From Mesorhizobium sp. 1M-11 (GTDB lineage Bacteria; Pseudomonadota; Alphaproteobacteria; Rhizobiales; Rhizobiaceae): a DNA stretch of 64,000 nucleotides. Under the pieces are notes generated by a model. It searched no databases and was not told the DNA's origin. It saw nothing but the letters and a program-made list of their open reading frames with translations. Position 1 is the stretch's first letter. Every line of letters begins with the position of its first letter. The stretch covers positions 1 to 64,000 of the forward strand of contig NZ_LJSD01000043.1 of assembly GCF_001303895.1 (NCBI RefSeq). Reading direction: 5' to 3'. Shown in pieces: positions 9,693-16,776 of the stretch. The translations under genes and the position numbers were made by a program.

Positions 9693-10262
9693 ATGGCACA
9701 GGAACGTAGGGAAGGCGGCCGCGAACGTGGCCGTGACCGCGAAGAGCGCGACGACGGCATCGTCGACAAGCTCGTACACATCAACCGCGTCGCCAAGGTG
9801 GTCAAGGGTGGCCGTCGCTTCGGCTTCGCCGCGCTCGTCGTCGTCGGCGACCAGAAGGGCCGCGTCGGCTTCGGCCACGGCAAGGCGCGCGAAGTGCCTG
9901 AAGCGATTCGCAAGGCGACCGAATCGGCCAAGCGCGACATGATCTTCGTCCCGCTGCGTTCGGGCCGTACGCTGCACCACGACGTCGAAGGGCGTTGGGG
10001 CGCCGGCAAGGTTCTGCTGCGCACCGCCAAGCAGGGTACCGGCATCATCGCTGGTGGCCCGATGCGCGCTGTCTTCGAGACGCTCGGCATGCACGACGTC
10101 GTCGCCAAGTCGATGGGCTCGTCGAACCCGTACAACATGGTTCGCGCCACGTTCGACGCCTTGAAGCGCCAGATGCATCCGAAGGATGTGGCTGCTGCGC
10201 GTGGCATCAAGTATTCGACCCTTCAGGCCCGCCGCGGCAATGCCGTTGCGGCTGATGAATAG
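9693..10262 (+). CDS. rpsE: 30S ribosomal protein S5
   Basis: Protein of 189 residues important for decoding fidelity. The N-terminal 25 residues are an Arg/Glu/Asp-rich extension (RREGGRERGRDREERDD). The dsRNA-binding-like domain follows (VKGGRRFGFAALVVVGDQKG) and then the C-terminal domain (SNPYNMVRATFDALK). The preceding 152-nt spacer has no supported gene. Confidence 0.98.
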   Translation: MAQERREGGRERGRDREERDDGIVDKLVHINRVAKVVKGGRRFGFAALVVVGDQKGRVGFGHGKAREVPEAIRKATESAKRDMIFVPLRSGRTLHHDVEGRWGAGKVLLRTAKQGTGIIAGGPMRAVFETLGMHDVVAKSMGSSNPYNMVRATFDALKRQMHPKDVAAARGIKYSTLQARRGNAVAADE

Positions 10263-10287
10263 TCGATAGCTTAGAGGGACCACAAAC

Positions 10288-10485
10288 ATGGCCAAGAAAG
10301 CTACCAAGACCGTCACCGTTGAGCAGATCGGTTCGCCGATCCGTCGGCCGAAGGAACAGCGCGCAACGCTGGTCGGCCTCGGTCTCAACAAGATGCACCG
10401 CAAGAGCACGCTGGAAGATACGCCTTCCGTGCGTGGCATGATCGCGGCCGTCCAGCATCTCGTCCGCGTTGTGGACGAGAAGTAA
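10288..10485 (+). CDS. rpmD: 50S ribosomal protein L30
   Basis: Small protein of 65 residues with the L30 core EQIGSPIRRPKEQRATLVGLGLNKMHR. It sits between rpsE and rplO, as in other proteobacteria. Confidence 0.97.
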   Translation: MAKKATKTVTVEQIGSPIRRPKEQRATLVGLGLNKMHRKSTLEDTPSVRGMIAAVQHLVRVVDEK

Positions 10486-10502
10486 GCCGCAGGAGAACGA
10501 CC

Positions 10503-10976
10503 ATGAAACTCAACGAACTGCGTGACAAGGACGGCGCGACCAAGGCTCGCAAGCGTCTCGGACGCGGCATCGGCTCGGGCTCCGGCAAGACCGCCGGCCG
10601 CGGCGTGAAGGGCCAGAAGGCCCGCTCCGGCGTTGCCATCAACGGCTTCGAGGGTGGCCAGATGCCGCTCTACCGCCGTCTGCCGAAGCGCGGCTTCAAC
10701 AACATCTTCGCCAAGAGCTTCGCTACCGTGTCGCTCGCTCGCATTCAGACGGCGATCGATGCCAAGAAGCTTGACGCCAAGGAAACCGTGACCGGTGAGG
10801 CACTCGTCAAGGCCGGCGTCATCCGCCGCCTCAAGGACGGCGTGCGCGTCCTCTCCGACGGCGAACTCAAGGCCAAGCTCACCTTCGACGTGGCCGGCGC
10901 TTCGAAAGCCGCCGTCGAGAAGATCGAGAAGGCCGGCGGTTCGGTGAAGCTGCCCGAAAAGGCATCTGCCGAATAA
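10503..10976 (+). CDS. rplO: 50S ribosomal protein L15
   Basis: Late-assembly protein of 157 residues. The Gly/Arg-rich N-terminus (KRLGRGIGSGSGKTAGRGVKGQKARSG) and FEGGQMPLYRRLPKRGF are diagnostic. It is followed by a 128-nt spacer holding a perfect GC-rich hairpin before secY. Confidence 0.98.
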   Translation: MKLNELRDKDGATKARKRLGRGIGSGSGKTAGRGVKGQKARSGVAINGFEGGQMPLYRRLPKRGFNNIFAKSFATVSLARIQTAIDAKKLDAKETVTGEALVKAGVIRRLKDGVRVLSDGELKAKLTFDVAGASKAAVEKIEKAGGSVKLPEKASAE

Positions 10977-10985
10977 TATCTCAGA

Positions 10986-11014
10986 CAAGCGGCCGCGCTC
11001 GACGCGGCCGCTTG
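10986..11014 (+). other. Perfect 12-bp GC-rich hairpin between rplO and secY
   Basis: CAAGCGGCCGCG (10986-10997) pairs without mismatch with CGCGGCCGCTTG (11003-11014) around CTCGA. It lacks a following T-run, so it may attenuate or mark an RNA-processing point rather than fully terminate. Confidence 0.5.
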
Positions 11015-11104
11015 CATCTTGGCACCGCCGAGCCTATGTCCGGTGCTCGGTGATAGGCGCTGCCCGAAGCGGGCGCTCCCGCGTCATCTGGCGGAGAAAT
11101 TTCC

Positions 11105-12445
11105 ATGGCTTCGGCTGCTGAACAACTAGCATCCAATCTCAATTTCGCGGCTTTTGCCAAGGCCGAGGATCTCAAGAAGCGCATCTGGTTTACGATCGGC
11201 GCTCTCCTCGTTTATCGCCTCGGCACTTACATCCCGCTTCCAGGCATCGATCCGGCCGCTTTCTCGCAGGCCTTCCAGTCGCAGTCCAAGGGCGTGCTGG
11301 GCATGTTCAACATGTTCGCCGGCGGTGCCGTGCAGCGCATGGCGATCTTTGCGCTGGGCATCATGCCCTACATCTCCGCCTCCATCATCATGCAGCTGAT
11401 GACCTCGGTCATTCCGTCGCTGGAAGCGCTGAAGAAGGAAGGTGAGCAGGGCCGCAAGATCATCAATCAGTATACCCGCTACGGCACCGTGCTGCTTGCC
11501 ATCGTGCAGGCCTACGGCATTTCGGCGGGACTTGAGAACGGCAACGGCATCGTCACGGATCCGGGCATGTTCTTCCGCATCTCCACCGTCATTACCCTGG
11601 TGGGCGGCACAATGTTCCTGATGTGGCTGGGCGAACAGATCACTGCCCGCGGCATCGGCAACGGCATCTCGCTGATCATCTTCGCCGGCATCGTCGCCGG
11701 CCTGCCAAGCGCCATTTCCGGCACGCTGGAACTCGGCCGCACCGGCGCGCTGTCGACACCGCTGATTCTGGCCATCATCGTGCTGGCCATCGTGGTCATC
11801 GCCCTGATCGTGTTCTTCGAACGTGCCCAGCGCCGGCTTCTGATCCAGTATCCGAAGCGTCAGGTCGGCAACCGCATGTTCCAGGGTGATACTTCGCATC
11901 TGCCGCTGAAGCTCAACACTTCAGGCGTCATTCCGCCGATCTTCGCCTCGTCGCTGCTGCTGCTGCCGGCGACCGTCGCGGGCTTCTCGAGCACGACCAA
12001 CCTGCCGGGCTGGGCGAACGCTCTCCTGGCCTCGCTCGGTCACGGCCAGCCGCTCTACATGGCGTTCTATGCTGCGATGATCGTGTTCTTCGCTTTCTTC
12101 TACACGGCGATCGTCTTCAATCCGAAAGACACCGCCGACCAGCTGAAGAAGCATTCCGGTTTTATTCCCGGTTATCGCCCAGGCGAGCGCACCGCCGAAT
12201 ATATCGACTATGTGCTCACCCGCATCACGGTGATCGGCGCCATCTATCTGGTTGTCATCTGTCTGTTGCCGGAGTTCCTGATTTCGGCCACTGGCGTACC
12301 GTTCTACCTTGGTGGCACTTCGCTTCTGATCGTTGTCAGTGTAACGCTCGACACCGTTGCGCAGATTCAGGGTCACCTGATCGCGCATCAGTACGAGGGT
12401 CTGATCAAGAAGTCGAAGCTGCGCGGAGGTAAGAGGGGTAGATGA
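11105..12445 (+). CDS. secY: Protein translocase subunit SecY
   Basis: Channel-forming subunit of the SecYEG inner-membrane translocon, 446 residues with ten predicted transmembrane segments. Family landmarks include the plug-region GIDPAAFSQAF, SIIMQLMTSVIPSLEALKKEGEQGRKIINQYTRY and the cytoplasmic loop GYRPGERTAEYIDYVL. The start follows GGCGGAGAAATTTCC. Its TGA overlaps the adk ATG (ATGA). Confidence 0.98.
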   Translation: MASAAEQLASNLNFAAFAKAEDLKKRIWFTIGALLVYRLGTYIPLPGIDPAAFSQAFQSQSKGVLGMFNMFAGGAVQRMAIFALGIMPYISASIIMQLMTSVIPSLEALKKEGEQGRKIINQYTRYGTVLLAIVQAYGISAGLENGNGIVTDPGMFFRISTVITLVGGTMFLMWLGEQITARGIGNGISLIIFAGIVAGLPSAISGTLELGRTGALSTPLILAIIVLAIVVIALIVFFERAQRRLLIQYPKRQVGNRMFQGDTSHLPLKLNTSGVIPPIFASSLLLLPATVAGFSSTTNLPGWANALLASLGHGQPLYMAFYAAMIVFFAFFYTAIVFNPKDTADQLKKHSGFIPGYRPGERTAEYIDYVLTRITVIGAIYLVVICLLPEFLISATGVPFYLGGTSLLIVVSVTLDTVAQIQGHLIAHQYEGLIKKSKLRGGKRGR

Positions 12446-13035
12446 GGTTGATATTGCTTGGCCCGCCTGGTGCGGGCAAGGGGACGCAAGCGCAGCGACT
12501 GGTCGAAAAACACGGCATTCCGCAACTCTCCACCGGAGATATGTTGCGTGCTGCGGTCAAGGCTGAAACACCGGTCGGTCTCAAGGCTAAGGCGGTCATG
12601 GATGCCGGCGAACTGGTGTCCGACGCTATCGTCAATGCGATCGTTGCCGAGCGCATCGATCAGGCTGATTGCGCCAAGGGGTTCATTCTCGACGGTTATC
12701 CACGCACGCTGGCCCAGGCCGATGCGGTGGAGACGATGCTGGCCGAGCGCAAGCTGAAGCTGGATGCCGTGATCGAACTTGTTGTCGATGACAAGGTTCT
12801 GGTCGGCCGAATCGTCAAGCGCGCGCAGGAAGCGGCAGCAGCCGGGCAGCCCGTTCGCAAGGACGACAACCCGGAAGTCTTTGAAGAGCGTCTGCGCGAA
12901 TATTACAAGAAGACCGCACCGCTCATCGGCTACTACCATGCCAAGGGTATGCTGAAAGGCGTCGACGGCATGGCTGATATCGACGCCGTGACCGGGCAGA
13001 TCGAGACCGTTCTGGCTGCTGCTGTCCAGAAATGA
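12442..13035 (+). CDS. adk: Adenylate kinase (short-LID form)
   Basis: Converts ATP and AMP to two ADP in the cytosol. The P-loop GPPGAGKGTQ is at residues 7-16, the AMP-binding STGDMLR at 30-36, and DGYPRTLAQA near 83. At 197 residues with a compact LID (RAQEAAAAGQPVRKDDNPEVF) it is the short, zinc-free type. It is coupled to secY by a 4-base overlap. Confidence 0.97.
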   Translation: MRLILLGPPGAGKGTQAQRLVEKHGIPQLSTGDMLRAAVKAETPVGLKAKAVMDAGELVSDAIVNAIVAERIDQADCAKGFILDGYPRTLAQADAVETMLAERKLKLDAVIELVVDDKVLVGRIVKRAQEAAAAGQPVRKDDNPEVFEERLREYYKKTAPLIGYYHAKGMLKGVDGMADIDAVTGQIETVLAAAVQK

Positions 13036-13045
13036 ACAATTCAGC

Positions 13046-13074
13046 TTGACTGGGCCGGGCTGCTGGAGTATGGC
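13046..13074 (+). promoter_or_regulatory. Candidate promoter upstream of rpsM
   Basis: TTGACT (13046-13051) and TATGGC (13069-13074) are separated by exactly 17 nt. The -35 fits the rhizobial CTTGAC preference and the -10 is weak. It sits just after adk and could drive the alpha block separately. Confidence 0.35.
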
Positions 13075-13234
13075 GGCCCGTCTCCCTATCAGGCATGAGC
13101 TTTGCTTGTCCGTGAGGACAGGGCAGCCGCTTTGAACAGGAACTCCCGCAAGGGCCGGCCTCCACCGGACGCGGGTTCACGTAATAAGCGCCGGTTCGAC
13201 GTTGTCGTCCGGCCCAAATGGAGAAAGAGAAGTT

Positions 13235-13603
13235 ATGGCCCGTATAGCCGGCGTCAACATTCCGACCAACAAGCGCGTCGTCATCGCGCTTCAGTATATT
13301 CATGGCATTGGCAAGAAGTTTGCCCAGGAGATCGTCGACAAGGTCGGCATCCCTGCCGAGCGCCGCGTCAACCAGTTGACCGACGCCGAAGTGCTGCAGA
13401 TCCGCGAGGCGATCGACCGCGATTACCAGGTCGAAGGCGATCTGCGTCGCGAAGTTTCGATGAACATCAAGCGTCTGATGGACCTCGGCTGCTACCGCGG
13501 CCTGCGTCACCGTCGTTCGCTGCCGGTGCGCGGTCAGCGCACGCACACCAACGCCCGCACCCGCAAGGGCCCGGCGAAGGCGATTGCCGGCAAGAAGAAG
13601 TAA
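13235..13603 (+). CDS. rpsM: 30S ribosomal protein S13
   Basis: Head protein of 122 residues contacting the P-site tRNA and forming bridges with the 50S. An in-frame upstream start at 13202 exists, but the family begins MARIAGVNIPTNKRVVIAL, so 13235 is used, with a GGAGAAAGAG site before it. The C-terminus GQRTHTNARTRKGPAKAIAGKKK is typical. Confidence 0.97.
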   Translation: MARIAGVNIPTNKRVVIALQYIHGIGKKFAQEIVDKVGIPAERRVNQLTDAEVLQIREAIDRDYQVEGDLRREVSMNIKRLMDLGCYRGLRHRRSLPVRGQRTHTNARTRKGPAKAIAGKKK

Positions 13604-13669
13604 TTAGGGCAGTAAGAGAGTAGGGCACTACGGCAGTAGGATTGGCAGGAAGACTGCCCTAATGCCGTA
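13604..13669 (+). repeat. GGGCAGTA-type inverted-repeat cluster between rpsM and rpsK
   Basis: TTAGGGCAGT (13604-13613) is the exact inverse of ACTGCCCTAA (13653-13662). TACGGCA (13629-13635) is the inverse of TGCCGTA (13663-13669). Variants of the unit (TAGGGCAGTA, TAGGGCACTA, CGGCAGTAGG) recur between them. This resembles a dispersed short intergenic repeat rather than a terminator, since no T-run follows. Confidence 0.55.
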
Positions 13670-13741
13670 TTCCCTTGCCGTCTTATCCCTGGTGTAGCCG
13701 CTGGCATTACGGCGGTGTAGAGATCAACTGAAAGGACTACC

Positions 13742-14131
13742 ATGGCCAAGGAAGCCGCACGCGTCCGTCGCCGCGAACGCAAGAACATTTCGTCGGGTGT
13801 CGCTCATGTCAACTCGACCTTCAACAACACCATGATCACCATTTCCGACGCGCAGGGCAACGCGATTGCCTGGTCGTCGGCTGGCGCCCAGGGTTTCAAG
13901 GGTTCGCGCAAGTCGACCCCGTTCGCTGCCCAGATGGCTGCCGAAGACGTTGCCAAGAAGGCGCAGGAACACGGCATGCGCATGCTCGAAGTCGAAGTTT
14001 GCGGTCCGGGTTCGGGTCGTGAATCGGCGCTTCGCGCGCTGCAGGCCGCCGGTTTCACCATCACCTCGATCCGTGATGTGACGCCGATCCCGCACAATGG
14101 CTGCCGCCCGCGCAAGAAGCGTCGCGTCTAA
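13742..14131 (+). CDS. rpsK: 30S ribosomal protein S11
   Basis: Platform protein of 129 residues lining the mRNA exit path. The conserved core includes GVAHVNSTFNNTMITISDAQGNAIAWSSAG and the C-terminal DVTPIPHNGCRPRKKRRV. An AAAGGACTACC stretch precedes the ATG. Confidence 0.98.
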   Translation: MAKEAARVRRRERKNISSGVAHVNSTFNNTMITISDAQGNAIAWSSAGAQGFKGSRKSTPFAAQMAAEDVAKKAQEHGMRMLEVEVCGPGSGRESALRALQAAGFTITSIRDVTPIPHNGCRPRKKRRV

Positions 14132-14149
14132 CAGCTTTTTCGAACACCG

Positions 14150-14174
14150 TCGGGAACGCCTCGTGCGTTCCCGA
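14150..14174 (+). other. 10-bp hairpin between rpsK and rpoA
   Basis: TCGGGAACGC (14150-14159) pairs exactly with GCGTTCCCGA (14165-14174) around a 5-nt loop. There is no T-tract. Confidence 0.45.
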
Positions 14175-14232
14175 ATGGTTTCCAGGTCGCCCGCCACGAT
14201 TGGATGGTGGTGGGGAAACGGAAGGACAGAAA

Positions 14233-15243
14233 ATGATCCAGAAGAACTGGCAGGAACTGATCAAGCCCAACAAGATCGACTTCTCGTCGAAGGGCAAGAC
14301 GCTGACGACGCTGGTCGCTGAGCCGCTTGAGCGCGGCTTTGGCCTGACCTTGGGCAACGCGCTGCGCCGCGTGCTGCTTTCGTCGCTGCGTGGCGCGGCC
14401 GTCACCGCCGTGCAGATCGACGGCGTGCTGCATGAATTCTCGTCCATCGGCGGTGTGCGCGAGGACGTGACCGACATCGTTCTCAACATCAAGGAAATCG
14501 CCATCAAGATGGAAGGCGATGGTCCCAAGCGCATGGTCGTGCGCAAGCAGGGCCCGGGTGCCGTCACCGCTGGCGACATCCAGACTGTGGGCGATGTCGA
14601 GATCCTGAACCCCGACCATGTCATCTGCACCCTCGACGAGGGCGCCGAGATCCGCATGGAGTTCACGGTCGACACCGGCAAGGGCTATGTCCCGGCCGAA
14701 CGCAACCGTGCCGAAGACGCGCCGATTGGCCTTATCCCGGTCGATTCGCTCTATTCGCCGGTCAAGAAGGTCTCCTACAAGGTCGAGAACACCCGCCACG
14801 GCGAGGAGCTCGACAAGGACAAGCTGACCATGACGCTCGAGACCGACGGTTCGGTCACGGGTGAGGACGCAGTGGCTTTCGCCGCTCGCATCCTGCAGGA
14901 TCAGCTGTCGCTGTTCGTCAACTTCGACGAGCCGCAGAAGGAGGTTGCGACCGAAGCCGTCACCGAACTCGCCTTCAACCCGTCGCTCCTCAAGAAGGTC
15001 GACGAGCTGGAGCTTTCGGTGCGTTCGGCCAACTGCCTGAAGAACGACAACATCGTCTATATCGGCGACCTCATCCAGAAGACGGAAGCGGAAATGCTCC
15101 GCACGCCGAACTTCGGTCGCAAGTCGCTGAACGAGATCAAGGAAGTTCTGGCTGCGATGGGCCTGCACCTCGGTATGGAAGTGCCGGACTGGCCGCCGGA
15201 AAACATCGAAGACCTCGCCAAGCGTTACGAAGACCAATATTGA
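14233..15243 (+). CDS. rpoA: DNA-directed RNA polymerase subunit alpha
   Basis: Scaffold subunit of RNA polymerase, 336 residues. An open frame reaches 14200, but MIQKNWQELIKPNK is the family N-terminus and follows GGAAGGACAG. The N-terminal dimerisation domain has GFGLTLGNALRRVLLSSLRGAAV. The C-terminal domain near residues 250-320 has SVRSANCLKNDNIVYIGDLIQKTEAEMLRTPNFGRKSLNEIKEVL, the DNA- and activator-contacting helices. Confidence 0.98.
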   Translation: MIQKNWQELIKPNKIDFSSKGKTLTTLVAEPLERGFGLTLGNALRRVLLSSLRGAAVTAVQIDGVLHEFSSIGGVREDVTDIVLNIKEIAIKMEGDGPKRMVVRKQGPGAVTAGDIQTVGDVEILNPDHVICTLDEGAEIRMEFTVDTGKGYVPAERNRAEDAPIGLIPVDSLYSPVKKVSYKVENTRHGEELDKDKLTMTLETDGSVTGEDAVAFAARILQDQLSLFVNFDEPQKEVATEAVTELAFNPSLLKKVDELELSVRSANCLKNDNIVYIGDLIQKTEAEMLRTPNFGRKSLNEIKEVLAAMGLHLGMEVPDWPPENIEDLAKRYEDQY

Positions 15244-15256
15244 GCATGAATTCCAA

Positions 15257-15321
15257 GGATCGGCGGCGTGAGCCGCTCGATCCGACGGTCATGCGGAAAA
15301 CCATCAGAGGCCGTGGCCTCT
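15257..15321 (+). other. Two consecutive hairpins between rpoA and rplQ
   Basis: The first hairpin pairs GGATCG plus GCGGC (15257-15267) with GCCGC and CGATCC (15272-15283) across a GTGA tetraloop. The second pairs AGAGGCC (15306-15312) with GGCCTCT (15315-15321). Neither has a T-run. Confidence 0.45.
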
Positions 15322-15347
15322 TGAACAACTGAAGAAGGAAAAGAGCC

Positions 15348-15773
15348 ATGCGCCACGGTTTCAAAGGCCGTCGCTTCGCCCGCAGCGTAAGCCACCGCAA
15401 GTCGATGTTCGCCAATCTCGCCGTGTCTCTGATCGAGCACGAGCAGATCGTCACCACCCTGCCGAAGGCGAAGGACCTGCGTCCGATCGTCGAGAAGCTG
15501 GTCACGCTCGGCAAGCGCGGCGACCTGCATGCCCGCCGTCAGGTCATTGCCCAGATCGGCAACGAGCCGGTCGTGAAGCGACTGTTCGACACGATTGCGC
15601 CGCGTTATGCGGAACGCAACGGTGGCTATCTGCGCATCATGAAGGCAGGCTTCCGCAAGGGCGACAACGCCGCCATGGCGGTCATCGAGTTCGTCGACCG
15701 CGATACCTCGGCCAAGGGCGCTGCTGACCGCGCTCGCGTCGAGACGGAAGCGACCGAGACCGAAGCGGCGTAA
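15348..15773 (+). CDS. rplQ: 50S ribosomal protein L17
   Basis: Last gene of the alpha block, 141 residues. MRHGFKGRRFARSVSHRKSMFANLAVSLIEHEQI is the L17 core. The acidic C-terminal tail (RVETEATETEAA) exceeds the E. coli length but is usual in rhizobia. An intrinsic terminator follows after about 30 nt. Confidence 0.97.
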   Translation: MRHGFKGRRFARSVSHRKSMFANLAVSLIEHEQIVTTLPKAKDLRPIVEKLVTLGKRGDLHARRQVIAQIGNEPVVKRLFDTIAPRYAERNGGYLRIMKAGFRKGDNAAMAVIEFVDRDTSAKGAADRARVETEATETEAA

Positions 15774-15802
15774 GCCTTTCGGACTTTCTTGAAAGACATT
15801 CA

Positions 15803-15825
15803 GGGGCCCCGAGGGGTCCCTTTTT
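15803..15825 (+). terminator. Intrinsic terminator of the ribosomal super-operon
   Basis: GGGGCCCC and GGGGTCCC form a strong stem (one G-T pair) around 15803-15820, followed directly by TTTTT and then GTTG. Its position after rplQ fits the end of the operon. Confidence 0.8.
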
Positions 15826-15914
15826 GTTGCGCAAATCCCACATGAGCTGCGGCCGACGCATCGGTGCGAAAATCGAAATCAATTTTTTTAAGCACGATGC
15901 GCGGTTTGAGAGCG

Positions 15915-15949
15915 TTAGAGCGTCCCTTGTGTGAGGCGTGGCGCTCTAA
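15915..15949. repeat. Short palindromic element with TTAGAGCG/CGCTCTAA ends
   Basis: TTAGAGCG (15915-15922) and CGCTCTAA (15942-15949) are perfect inverted repeats flanking 19 nt. The same TTAGAGC/GCTCTAA ends occur in the element at 63494. The element ends 16 nt before the ankyrin gene start, so it forms part of that gene's leader. Confidence 0.55.
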
Positions 15950-15965
15950 GGGAAAGGTCGCAGAA

Positions 15966-16634
15966 ATGCTCCCGAATATTCTTCGCGTCGTCGTGTTCCT
16001 CATCGGATTGATTACCGGCGGCACTGTCGTCGCCGAGGCCAAGGAGGCACCATCCATGTTGATCGAAGCGATCACCAGCGGTGACATTTCGGTGCTCAAG
16101 GCCGCGATCGCAGCGGACACAGACCTGGAACAACGCGACGGCAAGGGCCGCACGGCGCTGCTGATTGCCGCTCATGCCGACAATGCCGAAGCGGCCAAGT
16201 TGCTCATCGAGGCGGGCGCCGACGTCAATGCCAAGGACGACATCCACGACACGCCGTTTCTCTATGCGGGTGCCGAGGGCAGGAACGAGATCCTGAAGGC
16301 CATTCTCGCCTCCGGCAAGGCCAACCTGAAGGACACCAACCGCTTCGGCGGTACTGCCTTGATCCCTGCCGCGGATCATGGCTATCCGGAAACCGTAGCG
16401 ATCCTGCTTGCGACCGATATCGACGTCGACCACGTCAACGATCTCGGCTGGACAGCGTTGATGGAGGCCGTGATCCTTGGTGACGGAGGTCCCGTGCAGC
16501 AGCAGATCGTCGACCTTCTGCTCAGTGCCGGCGCCAAGGATATCCCTGATCGTGATGGCGTGAGCACGCTCGATCACGCCCGACAGCGCGGTTACGACGC
16601 CATCGCTCAGAGGATTGCCGAGGGCGTGCGCTGA
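15966..16634 (+). CDS. Exported ankyrin-repeat protein
   Basis: Protein of 222 residues with an N-terminal hydrophobic signal (LRVVVFLIGLITGGTVVAEA, likely cleaved near AEA) and about four ankyrin repeats over residues 30-215. Repeat hallmarks are GRTALLIAAHADNAEAAKLLIEAGADVNAKD, GGTALIPAADHGYPETVAILL and GWTALMEAV. Ankyrin repeats bind proteins; no enzymatic motif is visible. A start at 15864 is possible, but 15966 follows GGGAAAGG and begins with the signal peptide. The partner is unknown; it precedes phoA by 142 nt and need not be co-regulated with it. Confidence 0.8.
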   Translation: MLPNILRVVVFLIGLITGGTVVAEAKEAPSMLIEAITSGDISVLKAAIAADTDLEQRDGKGRTALLIAAHADNAEAAKLLIEAGADVNAKDDIHDTPFLYAGAEGRNEILKAILASGKANLKDTNRFGGTALIPAADHGYPETVAILLATDIDVDHVNDLGWTALMEAVILGDGGPVQQQIVDLLLSAGAKDIPDRDGVSTLDHARQRGYDAIAQRIAEGVR

Positions 16635-16690
16635 CTGTCGGGTCGGCCATCCCAACGATGAACGGGGATGGTCACCGAACCTTTGCCCGG

Positions 16691-16708
16691 CTGTCATCTG
16701 CCGGTCAT
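16691..16708 (+). promoter_or_regulatory. Pho box (PhoB-binding site) upstream of phoA
   Basis: CTGTCAT (16691-16697), four spacer bases, then CGGTCAT (16702-16708) reproduces the 11-bp-period direct repeat of a Pho box (consensus CTGTCAT-N4-CTGTCAT) with one mismatch. It lies 69-86 bp before the phoA start, a normal distance for a PhoB-activated promoter. Confidence 0.75.
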
Positions 16709-16776
16709 GGCTTTCCAACAAAACGGTGAGGGCGGGTCTCGGGAGAGACCTATCACCGTTTGAAGGACCGACGACC

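Noticed and set aside
8428..9699. 423-codon minus-strand frame across rplF-rplR
   Set aside because: Opposite conserved genes with low-complexity Leu/Ala/Arg/Asp content; a shadow of codon bias.
14128..15237. 369-codon minus-strand frame opposite rpoA
   Set aside because: Antiparallel shadow of rpoA with no ribosome-binding site or domain.
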